From positions 1 through 64,000 of the forward strand of contig JBBKVO010000024.1 of the NCBI GenBank assembly GCA_037968475.1: DNA of 64,000 nucleotides, in the 5' to 3' direction. The position numbers and the translations under genes are program-made. Numbering within the stretch: the stretch's first letter is position 1; each line of letters begins with the position of its first letter. Shown here piece after piece: positions 35,975 to 45,614 of this stretch. Source of the DNA: SB11 sp037968475. Lineage in GTDB: Bacteria > Bacteroidota > Bacteroidia > UBA8524. The notes under the pieces were generated by a model. The model made no database searches and was not told where the DNA came from. It saw only the letters and a list, made by a program, of their open reading frames with translations.

Positions 35975-38890
35975 TCACTTGCCCACCAATATTTTATAAA
36001 TAGCCTCGTGCAGGTTGCTGCGCACGTTGGTTTTGGTAATTAGGTTATTCTCAGCCGAGGGGTGTACACGGTTGGATAGGAAAATATAAATTATATCATT
36101 ATCAGGGTCGGCCCAGCAAATAGCCCCCGTAAAACCGCTATGTCCAAATGCCGAAGTAGGCACATTATCAGCCGTAGGGTTGCCTTTGGTTTTGTCGCCT
36201 TCGGGTTTATCAAAACCTAAACCTCTGCGCAAATCGGGCAGGGCTTTACTGGTAAAGGTTTCAACCGTTTTAGCTTTTAGGTAGCGTTTGCCTGCATACT
36301 CACCGTTGTTTAGCAGCATTTGCAGCACCACAGCAATATCGTTTGAGTTTGAGAAAAGCCCAGCGTTGCCAGCTACACCGCCCATCATGGCGGCGGCAGG
36401 GTCGTGTACATAACCCCAAACCAATTGTTTACGAAACTCCCTATCGTCTTCGGTGGGGACTATTTGGCTTCGCCCAAATTTCTCCAACGGTTTGTAGGTC
36501 ATGGTAGCCAAGCCCAGTGGTTTGTAAAAGTGTTTTTCCAAATACTCGTCCAATGGCATATCGGCCACCTCTTCAACTACTTTTTGCAGAATGAAAAAAC
36601 TCAAATCGCTGTATACATACTTACCCGCTTTTTCAACGTCAGAGTCTACTATGGTTTGCCACAAGGTATCACGATAGTCGCCGCGCATATAAATATTGTC
36701 GCCCACTTTGCACACGTATTGTCCCCCTTCTTCGTAGCAGTATACATCGTTATAACGAATGCTATCTCCCACTGTGTTTTTGTAAAAAGGAATCCATGCC
36801 TTTAAACCTGCCGTATGGGTCAGCAATTGCTTTAGGGTAATATCTTTTTTATTGCTCTTTTTAAGCTCTTTTAGGTATTTTGATGCAGGCTTGTTCAAAT
36901 CTATCTCGCCCTTTTCATACAAGCGCATCACAGCCAGTGTAGTGCCCATTATTTTACTTACCGATGCTATATCGTACAGCATATCGGTAGATACTTTTTT
37001 GTTTTTATCGTAGGTGGTATATCCGTAGGCTTTGCTGTATATCACGTGCCCTTTTTGGGCTACCAAAAGCTGTGCACCGGGCATTGCTTTTTGTTTTATG
37101 GCTTTGTTTATAATAGCATCCAATTGTTCAAAATCATCGCTATTGTGCCCTAATGCTTCAGGGTATGAATAATGCAATAATTGCTCTTGCGTATCTATAC
37201 TTATACCTGCGTTTTTTGGGTATTCATCCGATATGTTTACGGGCAAAATAGCTTTGTTGGTATACACGCCAAACAGCAACTGTGCGGCTTTTTCTTGGTT
37301 AATTTCGGTATCTTGATGGCCTACCACAAGGTGCTTCATTTCAGGGAAATACAACAAATTGTAGGGTATGCCAAAACTTACCAATACTACTTTTTCATCC
37401 TCGTTTAACTTATTGATAAAAGGAATAGCATTGGGATTAATGCCATAAAATTTATCGGGGCTACGATTGGTATTGTGTATGCTTACTATTATTACGTCGT
37501 ATTTTTTTTGTTTGATATAATCCAGAATTAGCGCAAAGGAGCTAGAGTCTACTCCCATACCGTATTGGTAATAATCCATACGGGCATAGTTGCCCAGCAT
37601 CCGCTGAAAATCGGTTTTAGTGTCAAAGCCAATAGCAATAGAAGCTATTTTTTTCTTTTCAAGATTTTTAAGTGGAAGTAAGTCTTTGCGGTTTTTTACC
37701 ACAGTTATTTGCTGTTCGGCCATTTGCTCTTGCAGCAATCGAGCACTGGGTGGATTAAGGCGTTTAATCAAGTTTTTGGTAGGCACACTGGGTGCTTGGG
37801 TAAGTCCCATTTGATATTTTGCGGCCAACACTTTTTTTACCGAATTGTAAAACTGGTTACTATCAATCAGGTTGCTATCCAAAGCCAAGCCAATGGCTTT
37901 TATCACCTTGGGTATACTGGTGGGGCAAAGCAATATATCGTTGCCTGCTTGCAAGGCTTTAACGGCAGCATCGGGTTGGGTATAGTATGCGGCAACACCT
38001 TTCATATTTAGTGCATCAGTAAAAACCAAACCTTTAAAGCCCAATTTACCTATCATATAGTCGTTAATCACTTTGCGCGATAAACTGGTAGGTAAATGTG
38101 GTGTGCTGTCAAAAGCAGGCACTTCCATGTGCGCCACCATTATACTGGCTGCCCCTTGATTAATCAATTGTTTAAAAGGATATAACTCTATCGAATCTAA
38201 TCGTGCCCACGAGTGGTTAATTTTTGGCAAATCAAGATGAGAATCGGTTTTTGTATCGCCGTGCCCTGGAAAGTGTTTTAGGCAAGCCAATACGCCATTA
38301 TCCTGCATTCCCTTCATATATAGTGCTGCAAGGCGGGTAACCGTGTACTTATCATCTCCAAACGAGCGATCGTTTATTACAGGGTTGGCGGGATTGTTGT
38401 TTATATCGGCAACAGGGGCAAAGTTTATGTGTATGCCCAAAGCCTTGCATTGGCGAGCTACCTCAACACCCATTTGGTATACCAAACTGTCGTTATTGGC
38501 AGCAGTTAGTCCCATTTGACGTGAAAATTTAAGCACGTTGCTCAGTCGCATAGCCACACCCCACTCGCCATCAATGGCTACCAGCAAGGGTATTTTACTC
38601 TTTTTTTGATAAAAGTTGGTTAGTACAGCCTGAGCTTCGGGAGTACCTTTAAAAAAGATAACACCACCAATTTTGTTGTCTTTTATCAGCTTTAATATTT
38701 CTTTCTGATTTTTATCAGCACCTGCCGATGTGGCCGAAGCCATTATTAGCTGTCCGATTTTTTCTTCGCGCGAAAGCGTACGAAATACAGAGTCGACCCA
38801 TTTGTTTTGCGTGGGGAATTGATACACTTGTGCGTGCGCACTTGTTATCAAAAAAAGAAAAAAGAAAATTGTTTGAAATATTCGCCTCAT
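35975..38890 (-). CDS. GH3 (NagZ-like) / serine beta-lactamase-like fusion, secreted
   Basis: 971 residues. A signal peptide (1-21, ending AHAQ) is followed by a GH3 N-terminal domain with the NagZ-type loop KHFPGHGDT (about 203-211) and nucleophile Asp in VFTDALNM (about 291), a GH3 C-terminal region, and then a beta-lactamase/PBP-like domain with Ser-Val-Ser-Lys (SxxK, about 640), a Tyr-Ser-Asp triad and HSGFTG (about 913). The fusion is common in Bacteroidota and fits peptidoglycan recycling (N-acetylglucosaminidase plus peptidase/esterase). The ATG at 38890 is used; an upstream TTG would add four residues. Confidence 0.92.
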   Translation of the reverse strand: MRRIFQTIFFFLFLITSAHAQVYQFPTQNKWVDSVFRTLSREEKIGQLIMASATSAGADKNQKEILKLIKDNKIGGVIFFKGTPEAQAVLTNFYQKKSKIPLLVAIDGEWGVAMRLSNVLKFSRQMGLTAANNDSLVYQMGVEVARQCKALGIHINFAPVADINNNPANPVINDRSFGDDKYTVTRLAALYMKGMQDNGVLACLKHFPGHGDTKTDSHLDLPKINHSWARLDSIELYPFKQLINQGAASIMVAHMEVPAFDSTPHLPTSLSRKVINDYMIGKLGFKGLVFTDALNMKGVAAYYTQPDAAVKALQAGNDILLCPTSIPKVIKAIGLALDSNLIDSNQFYNSVKKVLAAKYQMGLTQAPSVPTKNLIKRLNPPSARLLQEQMAEQQITVVKNRKDLLPLKNLEKKKIASIAIGFDTKTDFQRMLGNYARMDYYQYGMGVDSSSFALILDYIKQKKYDVIIVSIHNTNRSPDKFYGINPNAIPFINKLNEDEKVVLVSFGIPYNLLYFPEMKHLVVGHQDTEINQEKAAQLLFGVYTNKAILPVNISDEYPKNAGISIDTQEQLLHYSYPEALGHNSDDFEQLDAIINKAIKQKAMPGAQLLVAQKGHVIYSKAYGYTTYDKNKKVSTDMLYDIASVSKIMGTTLAVMRLYEKGEIDLNKPASKYLKELKKSNKKDITLKQLLTHTAGLKAWIPFYKNTVGDSIRYNDVYCYEEGGQYVCKVGDNIYMRGDYRDTLWQTIVDSDVEKAGKYVYSDLSFFILQKVVEEVADMPLDEYLEKHFYKPLGLATMTYKPLEKFGRSQIVPTEDDREFRKQLVWGYVHDPAAAMMGGVAGNAGLFSNSNDIAVVLQMLLNNGEYAGKRYLKAKTVETFTSKALPDLRRGLGFDKPEGDKTKGNPTADNVPTSAFGHSGFTGAICWADPDNDIIYIFLSNRVHPSAENNLITKTNVRSNLHEAIYKILVGK

Positions 38891-39005
38891 TATCAACTGC
38901 AAAGTACGTCTATGTTTATAACACTAACGCAACTTTTGAACCACAATGGTATATAAAACGTTTAATAAATTGAACAGTTTTATTGCCCGCCTTAAAAGGG
39001 TGTTT

Positions 39006-39039
39006 TTTGGCAATAGGCACAACTAAATTAGTACCTTTG
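39006..39039 (+). promoter_or_regulatory. Promoter of the mutL operon
   Basis: TACCTTTG (39032-39039) matches the -7 consensus, with TTTG at 39006-39009 upstream (spacer 22 bp). It lies 17 bp before the first ATG. Confidence 0.6.
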
Positions 39040-39056
39040 TAAAACCCCATATTGCT

Positions 39057-39353
39057 ATGTTTTTAGATAATATAAAATTTTTCAGAACCCCGCGCAGCAA
39101 GCAGTTTAACTATCAGCCTCGATACTACGATGAGCAGAAAGAAGACCTGCAAAAAAGGGTAGAAGCTGCAAAGCAAGAAGTTCGTGCAGAAAAAGTAGAG
39201 AAAGACTACTCAAAAGATGCAGTGCGTAGTCGCATAGATTTTCGTGGACAACGCCCTACGGCACAGCGCCCCAATTTTATGACAAATATTCGTGTTTTGT
39301 TCATAGCGGGCATATTGGCAATGGTTTTGTTCTTCGTGCTAAAGTATTTATAG
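39057..39353 (+). CDS. Small single-TM protein upstream of mutL
   Basis: 98 residues: a charged N-terminal half with a coiled-coil-like stretch (about 25-60) and one C-terminal TM helix (about 78-96). I do not recognise a family. It is the first gene of the operon leading into mutL, 34 bp upstream. The function is unknown. Confidence 0.75.
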   Translation: MFLDNIKFFRTPRSKQFNYQPRYYDEQKEDLQKRVEAAKQEVRAEKVEKDYSKDAVRSRIDFRGQRPTAQRPNFMTNIRVLFIAGILAMVLFFVLKYL

Positions 39354-39387
39354 AGTAAAAAAGTTTAAAAAAGAGATTAGGGAAGGG

Positions 39388-41211
39388 ATGAGTGATATAA
39401 TTAGTGTTTTACCCGATGCAATAGCTAATCAGATAGCGGCGGGTGAGGTGGTACAAAGGCCGGCATCGGTGGTGAAAGAGTTAATGGAGAATGCGGTTGA
39501 TGCGGGCGCTACCGACATTAAACTGATTATAAAAGACGGAGGCAGCACTTTAATACAAGTAATTGACAACGGCAAGGGCATGAGCGAAACCGACGCGCGT
39601 ATGTGTTGGGAACGTCATGCTACCTCAAAAATTCGCAAGGCCGAAGATTTGTTCACCATTACATCGTTTGGGTTTAGGGGCGAGGCTATGGCTTCTATTG
39701 CCGCCGTTGCTCAAGTAGAGATGAAAAGCCGCCGACATGAGGACGAGTTGGCTATTTATATTCAAATAGAGGGTTCAGAAATAAAAAAACAAGAAAATAC
39801 TGCTGCGCCGGAGGGTACTAATATTAGCGTGCGAAACTTGTTTTTTAATATCCCTGCACGACGAAATTTCTTAAAATCAATACCCGTAGAAACTCGCCAT
39901 GTTATTGATGAGTTTATACGTGTAGCTATGCCCAACCCACACATAGCCTTTAGTTTTATTAATAATACCAACGAAGTATATAACCTAAAGGCAGGCACAC
40001 AAACCCAGCGTATTGCGGCACTATTGGGCATAAAAAATCCTAGTGGGTTGTTGTATGATGAAGAAGACACTGATATAGTGCAAAACCGTGTGTATTTGGG
40101 GCATCCGCAGCAAGCTAAAAAAACACGTGGCGACCAGTTCTTTTTTGTAAACGGCAGGTATATAAAAAGTGCCTACCTAAACCACGCGGTAACTTCGGCA
40201 TATAGCGAGTTGATAGCTAAAGATACCTACCCGCCTTATGTAGTGTTTATGGATGTGCCACCTGAAAAAATTGATATAAACGTACACCCTACCAAAACCG
40301 AAATAAAGTTTGAGGATGAAAAATACCTCTATCAGATATTAAAATCGGTATGCCGTAAAGCATTAGGGCAACATTTGCTGCTAAACGATAGTGGTGATGA
40401 AAACGATGCGTTTAACAGACTGATAAACGAAACGGCAACTTCTGATAGGATGCCCGAAGAACCAAAAATTAAAGTAAACAGTGGTTTTAATCCCTTTGGG
40501 GGTGGCAGCGCCAAACCCAAGCAAAATATGGGCAAGTGGCAAGAAATTTTTGCTGTGCCCATAAAAGAAGAAACCAGCCAGCCTTTGCCTACCTTGTTTG
40601 AGCAAGAAAGGTTGCGCCATATACCTGAGGATAAGCCTACCGATAAAGTGTTATCTATTTTTCAGTATGCGGCAGGTTATTTGGTTTTTAGTACTGAAAA
40701 AGGATTGTTTATAGCCAACCAACAAGCAGCGCACGAGCGTGTTTTGTACGAAGAGTATGCAAAAGCAATGGACGGCAGTGGTTTTCCCTCGCAGCAATTA
40801 TTGTTTCCGCGTGTGGTAGAATTTCACCCTACCGATTTTGCATTATTAGACGAAATTTTAGAGCAAGTGAAACTATTGGGGTTTGATATAAACCCTTTTG
40901 GCAATAATACGTTTATAGTAAATGGTACACCTGCTGATGTAAAAAAGGGCGAACCGAAAGAATTAATTGAAGGCGTATTGCAAAAGTACAAAGAGAATTT
41001 ACAAGGGTTAAAACTGGGACAACGCGAGGCATTGATGCGCGCATTGGCAAAACAATCGGCTATTGCTAGAGGCACTTTGCTAACACCAAAAGAAACCACC
41101 GAATTGGCTAATCAATTGATGAACTGTGAAGTACCTGCCTACACCCCTGCGGGCAAACCTGTTTTTGTTACCTTTGCATCTGCTGAACTTGAAAAACAAC
41201 TGGAAGGATAA
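39388..41211 (+). CDS. mutL: DNA mismatch repair protein MutL
   Basis: 607 residues. The N-terminal GHKL ATPase has ELMENAVDAGA, DNGKGM and TSFGFRGEAMASI, and the transducer contains VNGRYI. The C-terminal dimerisation domain is present (about 415-600). The endonuclease signature DQHA(x)2E(x)4E of nicking MutLs appears as NQQAAHERVLYE (about 443-455), and the CPHGRP-type site as TPAGKP (about 586-591), so metal-dependent nicking may be lost. It is the second gene of an operon with two rhomboids. Confidence 0.96.
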   Translation: MSDIISVLPDAIANQIAAGEVVQRPASVVKELMENAVDAGATDIKLIIKDGGSTLIQVIDNGKGMSETDARMCWERHATSKIRKAEDLFTITSFGFRGEAMASIAAVAQVEMKSRRHEDELAIYIQIEGSEIKKQENTAAPEGTNISVRNLFFNIPARRNFLKSIPVETRHVIDEFIRVAMPNPHIAFSFINNTNEVYNLKAGTQTQRIAALLGIKNPSGLLYDEEDTDIVQNRVYLGHPQQAKKTRGDQFFFVNGRYIKSAYLNHAVTSAYSELIAKDTYPPYVVFMDVPPEKIDINVHPTKTEIKFEDEKYLYQILKSVCRKALGQHLLLNDSGDENDAFNRLINETATSDRMPEEPKIKVNSGFNPFGGGSAKPKQNMGKWQEIFAVPIKEETSQPLPTLFEQERLRHIPEDKPTDKVLSIFQYAAGYLVFSTEKGLFIANQQAAHERVLYEEYAKAMDGSGFPSQQLLFPRVVEFHPTDFALLDEILEQVKLLGFDINPFGNNTFIVNGTPADVKKGEPKELIEGVLQKYKENLQGLKLGQREALMRALAKQSAIARGTLLTPKETTELANQLMNCEVPAYTPAGKPVFVTFASAELEKQLEG

Positions 41212-41213
41212 GA

Positions 41214-42044
41214 ATGAGTAATTTTGGTTTAAGAGGATTTGGTAGTATACCCCCCGCAGTAAAAAACCTGCTAATTGTAAACGGTTTGTTTTTGCTGGCC
41301 ACTATGGTTTTTGAAAACATGGGAGTGTCGTTAATAGAGCTATTAGGGTTGCATTATTGGACATCAAGCAAGTTTCAAATCTATCAGGTATTTAGCCACA
41401 TGTTTATGCACGGAGGTTTTGCCCACTTGTTTTCAAATATGTTTGCCTTGTGGATGTTTGGAACGGTGCTTGAAAGAAACTGGGGAGCGAAACGATTCAC
41501 CTTTTTTTACATTTTCACGGCTCTTGGCGCAGCGGTTTTATATCAAACCGTAATAGGTTTTGATTTTTATTCGCTACAAAATGCAATCGATACCTTTCAG
41601 AATTCACCAACGGTAGAAAACCTGCAAAATATTATTCCCAAAGTTAGTGACTCAATGACGCCAACATATTTGGCCGAGTTGAAGTCTATATATACAGATG
41701 GGATAATTAGTGCCAGCGAGCAACAGTATGCTTTAAATATTTTACAAAGTTTTTTAACCCAAAGTATAGACCAACAAAATGTTGTTGGAGCATCGGGAGC
41801 AGTTTTTGGTATATTAATTGCTTTTGCAATGTACTATCCAAACACTGAGTTGATGTTGCTATTTGTTCCGTTTCCTATAAAAGCCAAGTACTTTGTTGGC
41901 ATTTATGCGGCAATTGAGTTATATTTAGGTATACAAAACAACCCCGGTGATAATGTTGCCCACTTTGCCCACTTAGGCGGTGCGCTTTTTGGATATATTT
42001 TGGTGAGGTATTGGAATAAAAAAAATAGAAAATCGTTTTACTAA
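41214..42044 (+). CDS. Rhomboid family intramembrane serine protease 1
   Basis: 276 residues with six or more TM helices. The catalytic serine is Ser194 in GASGAVFG and the catalytic His is at about 253 in AHLGGALFG. It starts 2 bp after the mutL stop. A ~45-residue insertion around residues 115-180 separates helices. Substrates are unknown. Confidence 0.92.
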   Translation: MSNFGLRGFGSIPPAVKNLLIVNGLFLLATMVFENMGVSLIELLGLHYWTSSKFQIYQVFSHMFMHGGFAHLFSNMFALWMFGTVLERNWGAKRFTFFYIFTALGAAVLYQTVIGFDFYSLQNAIDTFQNSPTVENLQNIIPKVSDSMTPTYLAELKSIYTDGIISASEQQYALNILQSFLTQSIDQQNVVGASGAVFGILIAFAMYYPNTELMLLFVPFPIKAKYFVGIYAAIELYLGIQNNPGDNVAHFAHLGGALFGYILVRYWNKKNRKSFY

Positions 42045-42050
42045 AACGGT

Positions 42051-42968
42051 ATGAGAGCATTAGACGACTTTATGCGGTTTTATACGCAAGGCAATAGCAT
42101 GGTGCGCAAGCTCATTATTGTTAATGTGCTTGTGTTTTTGCTTAGCAGCATAATGGGTCTTGTTTTTTGGAGTATAGAAGGCACAGAGGCTTTGCCCGTG
42201 CTGATGGATAAATTTACCCGCTATTTTTCAGTTCCCGCAAATCTTTCTACCCTTATCATTTGCCCTTGGACGGTAATTACATACGCTTTTTTTCATGGGT
42301 CAATTAGCCATATATTTTTCAATATGTTGTTTATGTATTGGCTGGGCAGCATTTTTCAAGAGTATTTGGGCAACCGCAAAGTATTGGCTACCTATATATG
42401 GGGTAGTGTATTTGGTGCTGCCTTATATGTTTTAGCTTTTAATCTGTTACCAGTTTTACGTCCTTATGCTGCCGAAGGGCACTTAGTAGGCGCATCCGCA
42501 GGTGTTATGGCTCTGGTAGTGGGCATAGCCTCTTTTATCCCCTATTACGAAATATCGATATTTAGGTTTTTTGTTCAACTGCGTTGGATAGCCATTGGCT
42601 TTATAATATTTGATTTTGCTATGATGCCCCAAAGCAATGCCGGCGGACACATAGCGCACCTTGGTGGGGCACTGTTTGGTTTTTTATATGCGCGCCATTT
42701 GCGCAGAAACACTAAATTTGGCTACGGAATTGAAGGTGTAGGCGATTTTATAGGAGGCTTGTTTAAAAAGAAACCAAAATCGAAACTTACAGTGGTGAAA
42801 AAAGAAACCGCCGTATATAGCAGTACTACCGTTGCTGATTTGGATGACGATTACGAGCCTAGTCCCGAAATGATAGACGCCATTTTAGATAAAATTAATC
42901 AATCAGGTTATGAAAGCCTTACCCGAAAAGAACGCGACTTGCTTTTTAAAGCCAGCAAGCAAGATTAA
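42051..42968 (+). CDS. Rhomboid family intramembrane serine protease 2
   Basis: 305 residues. Ser149 in GASAGVMA and His203 in AHLGGALFGF form the catalytic dyad. A cytoplasmic C-terminal tail of about 85 residues ends with a conserved-looking segment (PSPEMIDAILDKINQSGYES). It is encoded 6 bp after rhomboid 1, and its stop overlaps the next start (TAATG). Confidence 0.92.
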   Translation: MRALDDFMRFYTQGNSMVRKLIIVNVLVFLLSSIMGLVFWSIEGTEALPVLMDKFTRYFSVPANLSTLIICPWTVITYAFFHGSISHIFFNMLFMYWLGSIFQEYLGNRKVLATYIWGSVFGAALYVLAFNLLPVLRPYAAEGHLVGASAGVMALVVGIASFIPYYEISIFRFFVQLRWIAIGFIIFDFAMMPQSNAGGHIAHLGGALFGFLYARHLRRNTKFGYGIEGVGDFIGGLFKKKPKSKLTVVKKETAVYSSTTVADLDDDYEPSPEMIDAILDKINQSGYESLTRKERDLLFKASKQD

Positions 42969-44026
42969 TGTTTCTTATTAATAAAGTTGTATTTATACTG
43001 AATGTAGTAGCGGCTCTTTTGCTTTTGGGCAGTTACCTTTCGCCATCAAGTAATCCACAATACTTATGGCCTGTTTCTTTTTTGGGCTTAGGTTATATCG
43101 TGTTGATGGTGGTTAACTTCATCTTCATTTTGTACTGGCTGGTTCAGGCCAAACTATATCTTTTTATTTCGCTTGGGGCTATTGTTTTAGGGTTTTCGCA
43201 TACGGGCAAGTTCTTTCAACTGCAAGGACGTACTAAAACCGATAGCGATACCACGTTGAAAATTATCAGCTTTAACATTCAAAATTTTGACGAACGCCAC
43301 AATGGCCTAAACCCCTATACTGAGTTTTTTGAATATATAAAAACCGAACAACCTGATATTGTTTGCATACAAGAGTTTAATAGGTGGGTAGGTATTACCA
43401 GCAAAACGGTTGCTTTAGAAGAACTTCAAAAAGCTATGGGGCCAAAGTTTTCTTACGTAGTGCGTAGTGATACGGGCAACGATTTAATTATAGCAACCAA
43501 ATATAAAATACTGGGTAAAAAGGGTATAAAATTTACCAAATACAAAAGCACTAATAATGCTATGTGGGCGGATATTGTGGTGCGAAAAGACACTATACGT
43601 GTGATAAATGTACACTTTCAGTCGTTTTTATTAAATAAAGTGAAGTTGGAAGAATTGGAGAGCAAAGGCAAGGCTCTTGAAAGCTCAAGAAATATTATTA
43701 AACGTTTACGCGATGGATTTAAAAACCGTGTTCCACAGGTAGATACTGTGGCGAGAGAGATTGACGCATCTCCACACCCTGTAATTTTGTGTGGCGATTT
43801 TAACGATACACCCATGAGCTACACCTATAGTGAGCTTACTGATAAACTAAAAGACTCTTTTATTGAGTGTGGTGCAGGCTTTGCCAGCACCTATACAGGC
43901 CCTTATCCCTCGTTTAGAATTGATTATATATTGCACAACCCACAAATGCGTGCCTTTAATTATAAACGGGGCAAAACATACGGCTCTGACCATAGGGTGA
44001 TACAGGCCGAGATTGCCTTGCATTAA
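42968..44026 (+). CDS. Membrane-anchored endonuclease/exonuclease/phosphatase-family protein
   Basis: 352 residues. Three N-terminal TM helices (about 5-80) precede an EEP domain with IISFNIQNFD, a catalytic Glu in IQEFNRW, GDFNDTP and the terminal SDHRVI motif. Substrates could be DNA, lipid or nucleotide phosphodiesters; the membrane anchor argues for an extracytoplasmic role. The start overlaps the rhomboid 2 stop by 1 bp. It overlaps the convergent LD-carboxypeptidase gene by 4 bp. Confidence 0.88.
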   Translation: MFLINKVVFILNVVAALLLLGSYLSPSSNPQYLWPVSFLGLGYIVLMVVNFIFILYWLVQAKLYLFISLGAIVLGFSHTGKFFQLQGRTKTDSDTTLKIISFNIQNFDERHNGLNPYTEFFEYIKTEQPDIVCIQEFNRWVGITSKTVALEELQKAMGPKFSYVVRSDTGNDLIIATKYKILGKKGIKFTKYKSTNNAMWADIVVRKDTIRVINVHFQSFLLNKVKLEELESKGKALESSRNIIKRLRDGFKNRVPQVDTVAREIDASPHPVILCGDFNDTPMSYTYSELTDKLKDSFIECGAGFASTYTGPYPSFRIDYILHNPQMRAFNYKRGKTYGSDHRVIQAEIALH

Positions 44027-44919
44027 TCAAAACTTAGCCTATTGTTTTCTAGTGTTGCAGCAATGCCTAATGGCAAAGCTAGGTTTCTGTCTATATGTCC
44101 CGCCGGAAAGTTGAAGTATACAGGGTAATCGTATTCAGCTACCACATCGGCAATAATTTCTTCGGCAGTTTTGCCAAAAGGCACTGCATTATCGCGCATA
44201 TCGCTCATTCCGCCTACCACTAAAGCAGCAAGATTTTTAAGTTTTCCTGCTCGTTTCAATCCCATCATCATACGGTCTATATGGTATAGGTATTCATCCA
44301 AATCCTCTAAAAACAAAATTTTTCCCGCCGTTTCAGGAAACGAAACTGAACCCAATAGGCTATACAATACTGATAGGTTCCCTCCCGTGATTATACCCTT
44401 AGCATCACCCGTTTTATTAAGCGGATGGGCTACGATGTCAAATTGCGGCAAAGTGCCCATAATGGCTTTGCAAAGGCTGTTTTGGGCTTCTATTTTTTCA
44501 GTATTTGCAACATCCATACCTAAAGGCATGGTGGCGTGTAGCGAAATCACGCCTGTATGATTGTGTATGTGGCTATGCAATACAGTTACATCGCTATAAC
44601 CTACAATCCACTTTGGTTGTTGCTGCAATAGTTTCCAGTTTACTAAATCAACCATACGTACAGTACCATAACCACCACGTGCACATATAATTGCTTTTAT
44701 TTCAGGGTTGGCAAGCATTGCATTAAAATCATCCGCTTTTTGTTGGTCGGTACCTGCAAATTGGTGGTTTATGGCAAACAGGTTGGGGGCTAAAACAACC
44801 TGTAAACCCACACTTTCAAAAAGCTGTATGGCCGTTTGTAGCTCTTCGGCGCTAATTTTACGTGCGGTGGCTGTAATGCCTATTTTATCTCCTTTTTTTA
44901 GCGAGGGAGGAAGTATCAT
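44023..44919 (-). CDS. LD-carboxypeptidase (peptidase family S66)
   Basis: 298 residues, the normal length for LdcA. The Ser nucleophile is in GYSDVT, the catalytic Glu in LFLEDLDEYLY and the His in GHIDRNLALP. It cleaves the terminal D-Ala from tetrapeptides during murein recycling. Its ATG overlaps the stop of the Arc-like gene (ATGA), so it is the last member of a four-gene operon with the SPFH gene. Confidence 0.94.
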   Translation of the reverse strand: MILPPSLKKGDKIGITATARKISAEELQTAIQLFESVGLQVVLAPNLFAINHQFAGTDQQKADDFNAMLANPEIKAIICARGGYGTVRMVDLVNWKLLQQQPKWIVGYSDVTVLHSHIHNHTGVISLHATMPLGMDVANTEKIEAQNSLCKAIMGTLPQFDIVAHPLNKTGDAKGIITGGNLSVLYSLLGSVSFPETAGKILFLEDLDEYLYHIDRMMMGLKRAGKLKNLAALVVGGMSDMRDNAVPFGKTAEEIIADVVAEYDYPVYFNFPAGHIDRNLALPLGIAATLENNRLSFD

Positions 44920-45089
44920 TTAGTATCGGGTTTTTTAGTTTTGGGCGTACGCTTGTTTTCCTTTAGTGCGCGGTCAATAATCCATTCTATTTGGCCGTTT
45001 ACACTTCTAAATTCGTCGGCAGCCCATTTTTCAAGCGCCTTCATAGTTTCGGTGTTTATACGCAGTACAAAAGGTTTTTTTTCAGCCAT
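44916..45089 (-). CDS. Small Arc-family-like DNA-binding protein, 57 aa
   Basis: This short frame encodes MAEKKPFVLRINTETMKALE followed by a KWAADEFRSVNGQIEWIID stretch and a Lys-rich tail, the ribbon-helix-helix pattern of Arc-like proteins. It overlaps both neighbours: its ATG lies 8 bp inside the upstream membrane-protein gene, and its TGA shares ATGA with the LD-carboxypeptidase start. The nested arrangement implies translational coupling. It may autoregulate this operon. Confidence 0.88.
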   Translation of the reverse strand: MAEKKPFVLRINTETMKALEKWAADEFRSVNGQIEWIIDRALKENKRTPKTKKPDTK

Positions 45090-45603
45090 TCAAGCGCGGT
45101 TCTTCTATTTGTTTCAATTCGTATTTTTGTTTCAGGCGTTTCAAAAACGCAGCCATTTCATTGGCTTTTTGTGTGCCTACCAATATTTTTTTTCCATTTT
45201 TAAGATGAATTTGTAGGCCTTTATTACCCCATACATTATAGGCTATTCCGCGTTTTTTGGGGCTTATTGTTTTTATACCCCAACCGCCATATTCGCTCAG
45301 TGGTTTGTATTGGCGCACCCATACTTTTTCTATATCCTGCCATAGGTGCTTTCGTTTTCTAATAAACGGTGTATAACCAAAGGTGATGCCTTTGTTATCA
45401 ATATGGCAGGTAAGACGCATTAGTGCAAACAAAATAACAATAAGCGCTTCGGCAGCTATTAATATACCTATTGACGAGAAAATTTCAGCTTTTTTAACAT
45501 CATTTCCCTGCACAGCTATTGTAATGACTATTATTAATATTAAGGGCAATAAAATTAATATCCACCACCAACGCAGCATTGTTTGTTTCTCTTCAAACAC
45601 CAT
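45082..45603 (-). CDS. Membrane protein with two TM helices and a C-terminal PH-like domain
   Basis: 173 residues: two TM helices (about 12-32 and 40-63), then a ~100-residue soluble beta-rich domain with WQDIEKVWVRQYKPLSEY and GLQIHLKNGKKILVGTQKA, similar to bacterial PH-like membrane domains. It is co-transcribed between SPFH (11 bp upstream) and the Arc-like gene (8-bp overlap). No specific function is known. Confidence 0.8.
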   Translation of the reverse strand: MVFEEKQTMLRWWWILILLPLILIIVITIAVQGNDVKKAEIFSSIGILIAAEALIVILFALMRLTCHIDNKGITFGYTPFIRKRKHLWQDIEKVWVRQYKPLSEYGGWGIKTISPKKRGIAYNVWGNKGLQIHLKNGKKILVGTQKANEMAAFLKRLKQKYELKQIEEPRLNG

Positions 45604-45614
45604 CGTTTTTCTTT

